Assembly (NCBI RefSeq): GCF_000183135.1 | Contig: NC_014734.1 | Span: forward strand, 496,001 to 560,000 | Direction: 5' to 3' | From: Paludibacter propionicigenes WB4 | Lineage (GTDB): Bacteria > Bacteroidota > Bacteroidia > Bacteroidales > Paludibacteraceae | Length of the DNA stretch: 64,000 nucleotides | Part shown: in pieces, positions 1 through 8,915 of the stretch | Numbering within the stretch: the stretch's first letter is position 1 | Layout of the letters: every line of letters starts with the position of its first letter | Position numbers and translations under genes: made by a program | The notes under the pieces: generated by a model | The model's input: only the letters and a program-made list of their open reading frames with translations | What the model was told of the DNA's origin: nothing | Database searches by the model: none

Positions 1-89
1 GTTTATGAGCACTCTTTTCATTAACTAAAGTATTATTGTTTTACCATCCATCGTTATTTGTGTAATTTTTCAATCTTATTACAGTTTAA

Positions 90-236
90 TTTCTGCTCTT
101 AGTTTCTTTATTTCAAATTTACAATTTTCATTTGTTAGGCACGAGCTATTCCAAAGTACTTAACAGAGCTGACTGTGATACAATAGCTTGGAGAGCTAAT
201 ATATTTGATATACCCAAATATCAAGTTAATCGTTGA
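90..236 (+). pseudogene. possible 3' remnant of a gene, no start codon
   Basis: A frame opens after a TAA at 87-89 and runs 48 codons to a TGA at 234-236 without any ATG. Its second half (for example SKVLNRADCDTIAWRANIF) has balanced, protein-like composition, unlike the AT-rich surroundings. It could be the decayed end of an upstream polysaccharide gene. The family is not recognised and chance is possible. The rest of 1-525 is AT-rich, and I see no gene or hairpin in it. Confidence 0.25.
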
Positions 237-525
237 GAATTATGTCTTAATATTTTCAGTTCAAGTTATTATCATATATTCAGAACATACTTCAGAAATA
301 TTAAAATATATAATCATTCTATTTGTAAAAATATCAGTGAGTTAATTCTTATTTATTACCCTCCTTTTTTAAAATTTTACGTCACCACATCTGCTGTTAG
401 TACATTGCATAACAAGATATAAGAGATTGATACTTTTCTGTAATTCAATCTTATGGATGTGGTTAATTCGGCTAAATGCCAAATGATTGTATCAATTATT
501 TATTAATAAAATGACTTAATTTCAA

Positions 526-1362
526 ATGAACCAATTGCCCCAAGTATCTATCATAACTGTTGGAATGAATCATCTCGACTATATAGTAAAACTCTATCAG
601 TCATTATTTAGAGATAATAAACCCACAATTAATTTTGAAGCTATCTATGTTGACAATTGTTCAACAGATGGCAGTGTTGAATATATTACTATAAATTATC
701 CAAGTATAAAAGTTATTCAAAACCAGCAACCATGTGGATTTGGAGAAAATAATAACATCGGTGTATTTGCCTCTAGAGGTAAATATATAGCAATAATAAA
801 TCCAGACATTATCCTTTTTAAAGGAAGTCTTGATAAGCTGTTTCATTATGCAGAATCATCAAATAATTTTGGAATTATTGTACCTAAGCTACTTAACTCG
901 AATTTAACATTTCAACATTCTGTACGTTCATTCATTAATTTGAAAATTTTATTCTATAGAGCCTTGTCAAGAGGTAAAGATGAATCTATTAATTCAATTA
1001 TTTACAATTACTTGCGTAAAGATATAGATGTGTCCCAATGTCAATTCGTAGATTGGGCTCTTGGTGCTGCACTTTTTTTGTCGCGTGAGCATTTTGCTAG
1101 ATTGAAAGGATTTGATTTAGATTATTTTTTGTACATGGAGGACGAAGACCTTTGTTTAAGGTCATGGAAGTTAGGAAAGCCAGTTATTTATTATCCTGAA
1201 TCTACTATGATTCACAATCATCAAAGAGCTAGTTCAAAATTTGGAAAGAAAACATTACTTCATGTAAAAAGTATGTTGATGTATTTTAAGAAACATGGGC
1301 TAAGTTCTCAAAATTTTAGACTGTACACAGAGCAATCTGAAAATGGTATTTTTGAAAATTAA
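526..1362 (+). CDS. GT2 family glycosyltransferase (rhamnosyltransferase-like)
   Basis: Predicted GT-A fold glycosyltransferase that adds a sugar from a nucleotide donor to a growing surface polysaccharide. The 278-residue protein begins with the typical family-2 strand (VSIITVGMNHLDYI). It has the donor-site segment YVDNCSTDGSVE, the metal-site strand AIINPDIIL near residue 90, and the WbbL-like acceptor and catalytic motif MEDEDLCLRSWKLGKPV near residue 205. It lacks membrane segments and a signal peptide, so it should act on the cytoplasmic face. It lies 16 bp upstream of rmlA and reads the same way, so it is probably co-transcribed with the rhamnose-precursor genes. A rhamnosyl donor is therefore plausible but is inferred from context only. 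No clear ribosome-binding site is visible, as is common in Bacteroidota. Confidence 0.85.
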   Translation: MNQLPQVSIITVGMNHLDYIVKLYQSLFRDNKPTINFEAIYVDNCSTDGSVEYITINYPSIKVIQNQQPCGFGENNNIGVFASRGKYIAIINPDIILFKGSLDKLFHYAESSNNFGIIVPKLLNSNLTFQHSVRSFINLKILFYRALSRGKDESINSIIYNYLRKDIDVSQCQFVDWALGAALFLSREHFARLKGFDLDYFLYMEDEDLCLRSWKLGKPVIYYPESTMIHNHQRASSKFGKKTLLHVKSMLMYFKKHGLSSQNFRLYTEQSENGIFEN

Positions 1363-1378
1363 ATAAAAAATAAGAGGT

Positions 1379-2248
1379 ATGAAAGGAATAGTTTTAGCCG
1401 GAGGCTCCGGTAAACGTTTATATCCCATTACGAAGGGAGTGAGTAAACAACTGCTACCGGTATATGACAAACCGATGATTTATTATCCTATATCGGTGTT
1501 GATGTTGGCTGGAATAAAGGAAATTCTGATTATTTCAACTCTACAAGATTTGTTCGGGTTTCAACGCCTCCTTGGCGATGGTTCAGACTTTGGTGTATCG
1601 TTTGAGTATGCCGAACAACCTTCTCCCGATGGATTAGCGCAGGCTTTTTTGATAGGCGAGGAGTTTATTGGTACCGATTCGGTATGTCTGGTATTGGGCG
1701 ATAATATTTTTTACGGACAAAGCTTTAGTAAAACTTTAGCCGATGCTGTGAGCAATGTGGATCAACAAAAAGCCACGGTGTTTGGCTATTATGTGAATGA
1801 TCCGGAGCGTTACGGTGTAGCTGAGTTTAATAAAGAAGGTACTGTGTTAAGCATCGAAGAGAAGCCAGAGCATCCCAAATCGAATTACGCGGTGGTAGGC
1901 CTTTATTTTTATCCGAACAAAGTAGTAGAGGTAGCCAAACGTATAAAACCATCTGCACGAGGTGAGTTGGAAATAACAACGGTCAATCAGGAATTTCTGA
2001 AGGTGAAGGAATTAAAAGTACAATTATTGGGACGTGGTTTTGCCTGGTTAGATACCGGCACACACGATTCGCTATCGGAAGCCTCCACTTTTGTGGAAGT
2101 TATTGAAAAAAGACAAGGATTAAGAATAGCCTGTCTGGAAGAAATTGCTTATCGCAAAGGTTGGATTGCTAAAGAAAAACTGATTGCACTGGCTCAACCC
2201 ATGAAGAAAAATCAATACGGACAATATCTGTTGCAATTAGAGAAATAG
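1379..2248 (+). CDS. rmlA: glucose-1-phosphate thymidylyltransferase
   Basis: Makes dTDP-glucose from dTTP and glucose-1-phosphate, the first step of dTDP-L-rhamnose synthesis in the cytoplasm. The 289-residue length is standard. The N-terminus carries the nucleotide-binding signature [19 protein letters not shown] followed by [13 protein letters not shown]. Further family motifs are VLGDNIFYG near residue 107, [19 protein letters not shown], and [15 protein letters not shown] near residue 218. It is the second gene of a run that includes rmlC, rmlD and rmlB, which together complete the pathway. Its codon and base composition is less AT-rich than the upstream glycosyltransferase. That fits the usual pattern of a conserved precursor module next to variable capsule genes. 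Confidence 0.97.
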   Translation: MKGIVLAGGSGKRLYPITKGVSKQLLPVYDKPMIYYPISVLMLAGIKEILIISTLQDLFGFQRLLGDGSDFGVSFEYAEQPSPDGLAQAFLIGEEFIGTDSVCLVLGDNIFYGQSFSKTLADAVSNVDQQKATVFGYYVNDPERYGVAEFNKEGTVLSIEEKPEHPKSNYAVVGLYFYPNKVVEVAKRIKPSARGELEITTVNQEFLKVKELKVQLLGRGFAWLDTGTHDSLSEASTFVEVIEKRQGLRIACLEEIAYRKGWIAKEKLIALAQPMKKNQYGQYLLQLEK

Positions 2249-2291
2249 GAGTAAATTATCCATCTCGGATTTTAATTAAATATAATGAAAG

Positions 2292-2864
2292 ATGAATATA
2301 ATAAAAACAAAGCTTGAAGGGGTCTGTATTATTGAACCTGTGGTATTTGCTGATGAGAGAGGATACTTTTTTGAGTCTTTTTCGCAAAAAGAATTTGAAG
2401 AGAAAGTATGTAAAACGGTATTTGTTCAAGATAACGAGTCTAAATCGACTTATGGTGTTTTGCGGGGGCTACATTATCAAAAACCGCCTTATGCACAATC
2501 CAAACTGGTACGCGTAGTGAAAGGGAAGGTGTTGGATGTTGCCTTAGATATTCGTAGAGGTTCACCAACATTTGGACAGCATGTAGCCGTTGAGCTAAGT
2601 GAAGAGAATAAACGACAATTCTTTGTACCCAGAGGTTTTGCCCATGGCTTTGTGGTATTGAGTGAAGATGTTATTTTTCAGTATAAATGCGATAATTTCT
2701 ATGCGCCTAAAAACGAAGGAGCTTTAGCTTGGGATGATGCAGACTTGAGTATTGACTGGAAGATTCCGAGCGGAGATGTAATTTTATCGGAAAAGGATAA
2801 ACATCATTCGTCATTAAAGGAAATGAAGTTAGTATTTGACTATAAAATTAATCAATATGAGTAA
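2292..2864 (+). CDS. rmlC: dTDP-4-dehydrorhamnose 3,5-epimerase
   Basis: Third step of dTDP-L-rhamnose synthesis: epimerises dTDP-4-keto-6-deoxyglucose at C3 and C5. It is a 190-residue cupin of normal length. Visible motifs are ERGYFFESF near residue 23, LRGLHYQKPPYAQSKLVRV with the catalytic histidine near residue 60, VLDVALDIRRGSPTFG, and FVPRGFAHGFVVLSE near residue 113. Its stop codon overlaps the proposed rmlD start by 8 bp, which implies translational coupling. It follows rmlA by 43 bp. Identification is secure from motifs and operon context. Confidence 0.96.
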   Translation: MNIIKTKLEGVCIIEPVVFADERGYFFESFSQKEFEEKVCKTVFVQDNESKSTYGVLRGLHYQKPPYAQSKLVRVVKGKVLDVALDIRRGSPTFGQHVAVELSEENKRQFFVPRGFAHGFVVLSEDVIFQYKCDNFYAPKNEGALAWDDADLSIDWKIPSGDVILSEKDKHHSSLKEMKLVFDYKINQYE

Positions 2865-3729
2865 AATATTAGTAACAGGAGCCAATGGCCAGTTGGGCAA
2901 TGAAATGCGGAAGCTTGCTCCCATCTCAAAAACGAATACATTCATTTTTACGGATATTGAGGAATTGGATATTACCAATCAAGAAGCAATTCGAATTTTG
3001 ATTCAGCAAGAACAAATAGAGATAATAGTAAATTGTGCTGCTTACACCAATGTTGATAAGGCAGAGGATGATAGTGAAATGGCGAATTTGATCAACAACA
3101 AAGCAGTTGAAAATCTGGCTATAGTCTGTCAGGATGTTGGTGCGACATTGATTCATGTTTCAACCGACTATGTATTTCAAGGCACTAAAAATACACCCTG
3201 TCGGGAAGATGAACAGACTAATCCGCTTGGTGTTTATGGCCAAACAAAACTAGCAGGTGAGCAGTCTGTTCAAAACAGCGGCTGTAAGTATTTAATTTTT
3301 CGTACTGCTTGGTTGTACTCTGCCTTTGGAAGCAATTTTGTAAAAACGATGATTCGCTTGACTGACGAACGGGAAAAACTATCAGTAGTCTTTGATCAGG
3401 TAGGTACTCCGACTTATGCCGGAGATTTAGCTGCCCTTATTTTCCAAACTATTGAAACAAAGCAGTACGAAACATTGAATGGTATTTATCATTATAGCAA
3501 CGAAGGGGTATGCTCCTGGTATGATTTTGCAATTGAGATAGCCGCATTGGCTGCGCACGATACATGTGATATACAGCCTTGCCATTCGGATGAATTTCCC
3601 AGCAAGGTGAAACGTCCGGCCTTTTCAGTACTCGATAAAACCAAAGTCAAAGCTGATTTTAATTGTAAGGTACCACATTGGAAAGTTTCTTTACAAAAGT
3701 GTATGAAGGAGCTGGAAGGAAGTTTCTGA
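2857..3729 (+). CDS. rmlD: dTDP-4-dehydrorhamnose reductase
   Basis: Last step of dTDP-L-rhamnose synthesis: reduces dTDP-4-keto-L-rhamnose with NAD(P)H. The start is placed at the ATG at 2857 (MSKILVTGANGQLG) instead of the upstream in-frame ATG at 2836. It puts the Rossmann GxxGxxG motif at the usual position near the N-terminus and overlaps rmlC by only 8 bp. Family motifs are VNCAAYTNVDKAEDD, the STDYVFQG segment, and the catalytic YGQTKLAGE (YxxxK). About 290 residues, as expected. A 71-bp gap separates it from rmlB. Confidence 0.95.
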   Translation: MSKILVTGANGQLGNEMRKLAPISKTNTFIFTDIEELDITNQEAIRILIQQEQIEIIVNCAAYTNVDKAEDDSEMANLINNKAVENLAIVCQDVGATLIHVSTDYVFQGTKNTPCREDEQTNPLGVYGQTKLAGEQSVQNSGCKYLIFRTAWLYSAFGSNFVKTMIRLTDEREKLSVVFDQVGTPTYAGDLAALIFQTIETKQYETLNGIYHYSNEGVCSWYDFAIEIAALAAHDTCDIQPCHSDEFPSKVKRPAFSVLDKTKVKADFNCKVPHWKVSLQKCMKELEGSF

Positions 3730-3800
3730 GACTTCGTAATTCTGAGCTTTGGATTGTAATTTAGTTTTTTACAATAATATAATAATTTAATCAATAAGAC

Positions 3801-4832
3801 ATGGACTTTAAACGTCATATATTAATTACAGGAGGTGCCGGATTTATCGGTTCCCATGTGGTTCGCTTGTTTGTAAATAAATATCCCGAATACAAGATCA
3901 TTAATTTGGATAAGTTGACTTATGCCGGTAATTTAGCTAATTTGAAGGATGTAGAAGATAATGCAAATTATACTTTTATAAAAGGAGATATTTGTGATTT
4001 TGATCAGATGCTGGCACTTTTTAATCAATACCAGATCGATGGAGTGATTCATTTGGCAGCCGAAAGTCATGTGGATCGAAGTATTAAAGATCCGTTTACC
4101 TTTGCGCAGACCAATGTAATGGGCACACTATCGCTTTTACAGGCTGCCAAACAGTCGTGGAAAGATGCTTATGATGGAAAACTTTTTTATCATATTTCTA
4201 CTGATGAGGTATACGGAGCTTTAGAAATGGATAGTGAGCTGTTTACTGAAACGACTAATTACAATCCTCATAGTCCATATTCGGCCAGTAAAGCATCTAG
4301 TGATCATTTTGTACGTGCATTTCATGATACCTATGGTATGCCTGTTATTGTAACCAATTGCAGTAATAATTATGGCCCTTATCAGTTTCCGGAAAAACTT
4401 ATTCCTCTATTTATAAATAATATACGACATGGAAAATCGTTACCGGTTTATGGAAAAGGCGAAAATGTACGGGATTGGTTGTATGTGGTCGATCATGCTC
4501 GAGCTATTGATCTTATTTTTCATACAGGAAAAACTGCAGAAACTTATAATATCGGTGGTTTCAATGAATGGACCAATATAGATATTATTCGCGTATTGAT
4601 TAAAACCTTAGATCGTTTGTTAGGTCATGCTGAGGGAAGTAGCGATCATTTGATTACTTATGTAACCGACAGAGCCGGTCATGATTTGCGTTATGCGATA
4701 GACTCCACTAAATTAAAAACAGAGTTAGGATGGGAACCAAGTTTACAATTTGAAGAGGGTATTGAAAAAACAGTCCGTTGGTATCTTGATAATCAGGAAT
4801 GGATGGATGAAATAATCTTAGGAAAATATTAG
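3801..4832 (+). CDS. rmlB: dTDP-glucose 4,6-dehydratase
   Basis: Second step of the rhamnose pathway: converts dTDP-glucose to dTDP-4-keto-6-deoxyglucose using bound NAD+. The 343-residue extended SDR shows the NAD-binding motif ITGGAGFIGSHVV at the N-terminus. It has the catalytic segment HISTDEVYGAL (Thr-Asp-Glu) near residue 130, YSASKASSDH (YxxxK) near residue 160, and the substrate segment NCSNNYGPYQFPEKLIP. It closes the module in the order A-C-D-B. The pathway needs all four enzymes and all four look intact, so the strain should make dTDP-L-rhamnose for its surface glycan. Confidence 0.96.
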   Translation: MDFKRHILITGGAGFIGSHVVRLFVNKYPEYKIINLDKLTYAGNLANLKDVEDNANYTFIKGDICDFDQMLALFNQYQIDGVIHLAAESHVDRSIKDPFTFAQTNVMGTLSLLQAAKQSWKDAYDGKLFYHISTDEVYGALEMDSELFTETTNYNPHSPYSASKASSDHFVRAFHDTYGMPVIVTNCSNNYGPYQFPEKLIPLFINNIRHGKSLPVYGKGENVRDWLYVVDHARAIDLIFHTGKTAETYNIGGFNEWTNIDIIRVLIKTLDRLLGHAEGSSDHLITYVTDRAGHDLRYAIDSTKLKTELGWEPSLQFEEGIEKTVRWYLDNQEWMDEIILGKY

Positions 4833-4951
4833 AATATTATTCAGAACAATATAAGAATCTAAATTGATTCGCTTAGTTGAATTATGAATATAGTTTTACT
4901 CACAAGAATGTTTAATGACTAAAATGTCTATACATTAAACCCAATATACAT

Positions 4952-5503
4952 ATGGATAATAATCTATGTAAAAATGGTATACAAGCTAGTTCAGATACAA
5001 GTTATATTCGAATTAGGAACTTTATGTGGCCATTTTTAAATAAAACAATATTTAGGCTTTTCCCAACATGGCTAAGATTCCCAAGAATTATGCTTCTAAG
5101 AATATTTGGAGCCAAACTTGCAAAAACAGTCATTATCAGTAGAACAACCACAATTTATCATCCATGGAATTTAGAGATGGATCATTTATCAATTATAGGT
5201 AGTAACTCTAATATTTATTGTGATGATAAAATTAAAATTGGTAAACAATGTCGCATTGGTAGCAATGTGAATATTGCAACTCAGGATCATAGCGACAAAA
5301 CTTTTATCCAAACTAAAGGCATCACAGTCATAGGTAACGGTTGTTGGATTTCTGCAGGTTGTAGTATCAGACAGGGAGTGAATCTGGGTCAATATACCAT
5401 GGTAGGTGCTCAATCCTTAGTCGTGTCTGATACAGAGCCTTTTATGACTGTTTCTGGGAGTCCTGCCAAGGAGATAAATAAAGCAATTATAAATTACTGT
5501 TAA
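4952..5503 (+). CDS. WcaF-like hexapeptide-repeat acyl/acetyltransferase
   Basis: Predicted left-handed beta-helix acyltransferase that would O-acetylate a sugar of the polysaccharide, probably from acetyl-CoA. The 183-residue protein has a basic N-terminal region. Hexapeptide turns follow from about residue 75 (for example IIGSNSNIYCDDKIKIGKQC), then the catalytic-histidine region NVNIATQDHSDKTF near residue 110, GNGCWISAGCSIRQGVNLGQ, and the C-terminal SGSPAKEI typical of the WcaF/NodL group. It stands alone, 119 bp after rmlB and 314 bp before the next gene. Acceptor sugar unknown. Confidence 0.85.
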   Translation: MDNNLCKNGIQASSDTSYIRIRNFMWPFLNKTIFRLFPTWLRFPRIMLLRIFGAKLAKTVIISRTTTIYHPWNLEMDHLSIIGSNSNIYCDDKIKIGKQCRIGSNVNIATQDHSDKTFIQTKGITVIGNGCWISAGCSIRQGVNLGQYTMVGAQSLVVSDTEPFMTVSGSPAKEINKAIINYC

Positions 5504-5817
5504 CGCTGACTATGATGCTATCCTTATAGCAATATTGTTTAAAAATAAGAGTTCCATACTTTTCTCACAATTGAAGTCCTCGCATTCTCAGCAATTCACA
5601 TTTCTTATGCCCTATGAACCCGAATACATAATACTAACACCTGTATTTAGATAAATGTCCATGAGGCATAAAGTCAGTATTTATCTACAATAAGAATGTA
5701 TCTGTCTTATTATCAATCGAATCTAATCATTAATTGATTAAGTGTCGTTGATTGATCCTATCGAAATTGTTGGATAGTACCTTTGTTTTCCTATCACAAA
5801 ATTAAAATAATAAACAT
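5504..5817 (+). promoter_or_regulatory. intergenic region with a candidate promoter
   Basis: This 314-bp gap has no open frame of note. A TACCTTTG (5778-5785) matches the Bacteroidota -7 element TAnnTTTG and ends 32 bp before the start codon of the sugar-phosphate transferase, so transcription probably restarts here. No TTTG at the expected -33 spacing is seen. A small AT-rich palindrome, TAATCA-TTAAT-TGATTA, lies at 5724-5740. Its role is unknown. Confidence 0.4.
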
Positions 5818-7221
5818 ATGATAAATAAAAGAGAATTATGGTTATCTCTATTAATGACTTTTGTCCAAATAATAATCACAATTTTAATATTTATATTCAC
5901 AGAAAGTTTTTTTACAGAAGAGGTCTTTAGTTTTAATGAAAAAGTAATTCTGCTAAGCCAAATAGCAGTAATATGGGGTGCATTTATATACAAACTGCGT
6001 TTAGGTATTATTTTTAGAGCAAGTTCGGTATTTAGCATGTTGCGTGGGTATGCAGCAACAGTATTTTTTGGCTCTTTATTTTTACTTCTTGAATTAGAAT
6101 TTGTTCCCTATTTACGGAATATAAATCATTCATTTCAATACTTATCAATATTTTTCACTGCTGATCTCTTGCTCTTAATATGCTTTAAGTTTATTTTATA
6201 TTACTCAATGTGCTACCTCAGAAAAAGAGGATACAATACAAGAAATGTAATTATAGTTGGCGATGAAAGTTCACATTCTTTTATCAAGTCATTTATAAAA
6301 GCTGAAGATTGGGGCTATAGCTTATTAGCTATTATATCACCTGATGAAATATTCAAAGAAACTTATAAAAAGGCTCATATAATAAAGAATCAAGATACAC
6401 TCAAACGCTATATAACACTTTACCCTGTCGATGATGTTTTTTATTGCCTCCCTTTGAGTGATAAACGGTATAATTTGGAACAAATGATCTCTGAGTTAAA
6501 CGAAATAGGAGTCAGACTGCATATTATGCAGCATTTTTTTAAACAAAAAATGAATTTTGATTATACGATTAATCCGATATTCGATCATAATTTTATAACT
6601 CACCAAACCACTTCTGAGAATTATATTGGTTTGAAGATAAAGGGGATTCTGGATATTTTACTGAGTACAGCTGTACTGTTTATATCTTCACCTGTAATTT
6701 TCTTATTAGCAGTTTCAATTAAACTTCAGGATGGAGGATCAATATTTTTCAAACAAGAACGGATAGGACAAAATGGTCGCAGATTTTACTGTTATAAATT
6801 TCGTACTATGGTGAGTAATGCAGAAGAACTTAAGGAAAAACTATTAGAAAAAAATGAAGCCGACGGGCCTGTTTTTAAAATTGTAAATGATCCAAGAATA
6901 ACAAAATTAGGACATATACTCCGCAAAACATCTTTGGATGAATTGCCTCAGTTTCTGAATGTTATCAAAGGTGACATGTCCATTGTAGGACCACGTCCGC
7001 CACTCCTTAAAGAAGTGCAACAATATAAACGACATCAATTACGTCGCCTCAGTATGAAGCCTGGCATTACTTGTATATGGCAGGTTTGGGGACGTCATAA
7101 GGTAACATTTAATGAATGGATGGATATGGATTTGGAATATATTGATAATTGGTCACTCCTTCTGGATATTAAAATAATGATTGCGACTGCAGGTGTGATT
7201 TTTAAACCAAATGGACAATAA
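5818..7221 (+). CDS. polyprenyl-phosphate sugar-phosphate transferase (exopolysaccharide initiating enzyme)
   Basis: Transfers a hexose-1-phosphate from a nucleotide sugar to undecaprenyl phosphate, starting the lipid-linked repeat unit at the inner membrane. The 467 residues have the WcaJ-type layout. There are several hydrophobic segments in roughly residues 8-130 and a central nucleotide-sugar-binding-like region (NVIIVGDESSHSFIKSF). A further hydrophobic hairpin near residue 280 leads into the C-terminal catalytic domain. Catalytic-domain motifs include FKQERIGQNGRRFYCYKFRTM, LRKTSLDELPQFLNVIKGDM, SIVGPRPP and the MKPGITCIWQVWGRHKVTF segment. It belongs with the rhamnose and GT genes upstream as part of one surface-glycan locus. 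The transferred sugar (glucose or galactose type) cannot be told from sequence. Confidence 0.92.
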   Translation: MINKRELWLSLLMTFVQIIITILIFIFTESFFTEEVFSFNEKVILLSQIAVIWGAFIYKLRLGIIFRASSVFSMLRGYAATVFFGSLFLLLELEFVPYLRNINHSFQYLSIFFTADLLLLICFKFILYYSMCYLRKRGYNTRNVIIVGDESSHSFIKSFIKAEDWGYSLLAIISPDEIFKETYKKAHIIKNQDTLKRYITLYPVDDVFYCLPLSDKRYNLEQMISELNEIGVRLHIMQHFFKQKMNFDYTINPIFDHNFITHQTTSENYIGLKIKGILDILLSTAVLFISSPVIFLLAVSIKLQDGGSIFFKQERIGQNGRRFYCYKFRTMVSNAEELKEKLLEKNEADGPVFKIVNDPRITKLGHILRKTSLDELPQFLNVIKGDMSIVGPRPPLLKEVQQYKRHQLRRLSMKPGITCIWQVWGRHKVTFNEWMDMDLEYIDNWSLLLDIKIMIATAGVIFKPNGQ

Positions 7222-7286
7222 ATTAACCCGAAATTAATTTGCGAATAACTCCTAATTAATTTCGAAAATATGAAACACAGACAATT

Positions 7287-7439
7287 ATGCTGAATTCTAT
7301 CGTGTCATTTATAAGAATGTTTATTTTCACCCCAATTATGTTATTAGCGGCAGTTATGGGTATCATAATGTGCATTATCATAGATACAATATCTTTTGTA
7401 TATAAACATATTAAAACGAAGATGCACGAATTAAACTAA
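7287..7439 (+). CDS. possible 50-residue single-pass membrane protein
   Basis: A short frame begins with ATG and encodes 50 residues with one strongly hydrophobic stretch (about residues 11-39, including IFTPIMLLAAVMGIIMCIII). It ends in a charged tail, KHIKTKMHELN. It sits between the sugar-phosphate transferase and the PAS-HTH gene on the same strand, with 41 bp to the latter. Composition and position suggest a real small membrane protein, but I recognise no family and codon evidence is weak at this length. Confidence 0.4.
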   Translation: MLNSIVSFIRMFIFTPIMLLAAVMGIIMCIIIDTISFVYKHIKTKMHELN

Positions 7440-7480
7440 CGTTAAATCAATAAGAATACAATTTTAATCAAAAGAATATT

Positions 7481-8176
7481 ATGTATAAATATCTTTCTCT
7501 TACTGGTAATTTACAGGAAATGATGATAATGTTGAAGTCTTTGCCTGCATTTACACTAATTTTTGATAGAAAAAGCAATTTGGTTGATATTAACGAACCT
7601 GCTCTGAAATTATTAAAATTGAGAAGTATTGAAGATTTCAATAATAGAAAGGGTGAAATGTTTCCTAAATCTGATTATATTAAAACTATTATTCAAGATT
7701 TGAAACAGGGAAAAACAGTGCGATATGAGAAAACTCAAATAAAATACGCAGATAACAGTATAGGTGTTATAGAATTGTGTGCGTGTATGATCAATGGACA
7801 GAAGGATTTATATCTGTTCCAGTTATTTGAGATTTTTCCAGCGGTTACTTGGAATTTAGGTTCTTTTTCTTACAATCCGAAGTCTCAAAAAACCATTGAA
7901 AACATCCCTTCTCAGAGCAATGATTGGGCTCCCAATTTGGAAAGAATAGAAAACAAAGAAATGAAAGAAATCGAGGTAAGCTTGGTCGAAAATGACTCTA
8001 TCCAAGAAAAAATAAGATATAGAAGATTGACAAAATTAGAAACGTTGGTCAACGAACTCGTTGTACGTGATATGTCAATCTCTCAAATTGCAAATCTAAC
8101 TAATAAAACTAATCTTGGTATTCGTACAATAATGCGTCGAATAGAAGAAAAACAAAAAAATATCAAAAAGATATAA
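7481..8176 (+). CDS. PAS-domain protein with C-terminal helix-turn-helix
   Basis: Predicted cytoplasmic regulator of 231 residues. Residues 15-115 read like a PAS sensor fold (LKSLPAFTLIFDRKSNLVDI, then EPALKLLKLRSIEDF, then an IGVIELCACMINGQKDLYLF strand pair). A charged linker follows. The last 50 residues form a helix-turn-helix (LVVRDMSISQIANLTNKTNL, then IRTIMRRIEE), which suggests DNA binding. The ligand and targets are unknown. It is the last gene of the polysaccharide locus and could adjust its expression. No membrane segment is present. A weak AAAGCC/GGCTTT hairpin at 8286-8309 follows but lacks a T-tract. Confidence 0.65.
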   Translation: MYKYLSLTGNLQEMMIMLKSLPAFTLIFDRKSNLVDINEPALKLLKLRSIEDFNNRKGEMFPKSDYIKTIIQDLKQGKTVRYEKTQIKYADNSIGVIELCACMINGQKDLYLFQLFEIFPAVTWNLGSFSYNPKSQKTIENIPSQSNDWAPNLERIENKEMKEIEVSLVENDSIQEKIRYRRLTKLETLVNELVVRDMSISQIANLTNKTNLGIRTIMRRIEEKQKNIKKI

Positions 8177-8538
8177 TCACAAAGTTTTTTCTATTTTTTG
8201 TATAGATAATAATGAATTTGATTTGTACGAAATAGAAAGTAATATCAACTTATTTTGATTAAATATAATTATTTGATAACATAAAAAAGCCTTGAAAAAA
8301 TAGGGCTTTAATGATTATTTCTGTTAAAAACAATCGCTGCTAATTATTAAATAAAAAAATGTAGCTTATGTTATATTCGCATTTTAAATGTGTTGAGGTA
8401 CAAATAGTGTATAATGTCATTGAAACATTGTCATTTTACGCATATTGTGATCTTGAACTTTATACCATAGTTATTTAAAAAATACACCTGTGATAATATA
8501 GTTTTGGGACTTTCAAAATACTCTCTTAAATATAATAT
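8177..8538. other. intergenic region between convergent units
   Basis: A 362-bp AT-rich gap between the plus-strand polysaccharide locus and the minus-strand accessory block. The only structure seen is the weak AAAGCC/GGCTTT hairpin at 8286-8309. No open frame worth reporting. Confidence 0.4.
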
Positions 8539-8847
8539 CTAGCTTCTTCTGATTTCGTTTAGTTTCTGCATGAAGATCTTGTCTGCGCGAGTGGTAAGTA
8601 TATCGTATCTTGTTTGCATGTTTATCAGCATCTCGGCTTCCAATCCTAAAGTTGCTTCAACTCGCAATGCAAATTCCACGTTTACAGGGCGCTTTAGATT
8701 CAATATCCCATTTAAAACGAAGTAGGAAACGCCCATTTGTGTTGAAAGTTTACGTTTCGAGATATTTAGAAATTCAATTTCATCTTTTAAAACTTCTCCC
8801 GGGTGTGTGGGCGAAAAGGGTATTATGTTATTGGCAAAAGTTTTCAT
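8539..8847 (-). CDS. HigA-family (XRE helix-turn-helix) antitoxin-like protein
   Basis: DNA-binding protein of 102 residues with the HigA/VapI signature: FSPTHPGEVLKDEIEFLNIS near the N-terminus, then an XRE helix-turn-helix (KRKLSTQMGVSYFVLNGIL) and a conserved RVEATLGLEAEMLINMQ segment. HigA normally neutralises the HigB mRNase and represses its own promoter. No HigB gene lies beside it: only 68 bp separate it from the upstream AbiEii-like gene and none of that can encode a toxin. It is therefore an orphan antitoxin, or a third member of the AbiE-like operon upstream. The start is the ATG that puts PGEVL at its usual distance. Confidence 0.85.
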   Translation of the reverse strand: MKTFANNIIPFSPTHPGEVLKDEIEFLNISKRKLSTQMGVSYFVLNGILNLKRPVNVEFALRVEATLGLEAEMLINMQTRYDILTTRADKIFMQKLNEIRRS

Positions 8848-8915
8848 ATTTGTAACTATTGTATCAGATTATACCTTGCTTTAATATCATTCCATTCTGT
8901 CGATAATCAAGTTAA

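Noticed and set aside
8286-8309. Terminator after the PAS-HTH gene
   Set aside because: The AAAGCC/GGCTTT stem has six pairs, a 12-base loop and no T-tract.
8848-8915. HigB toxin or remnant upstream of the HigA-like gene
   Set aside because: Only 68 bp are available. The best frame gives 16 residues after a stop, which is too little to assign.
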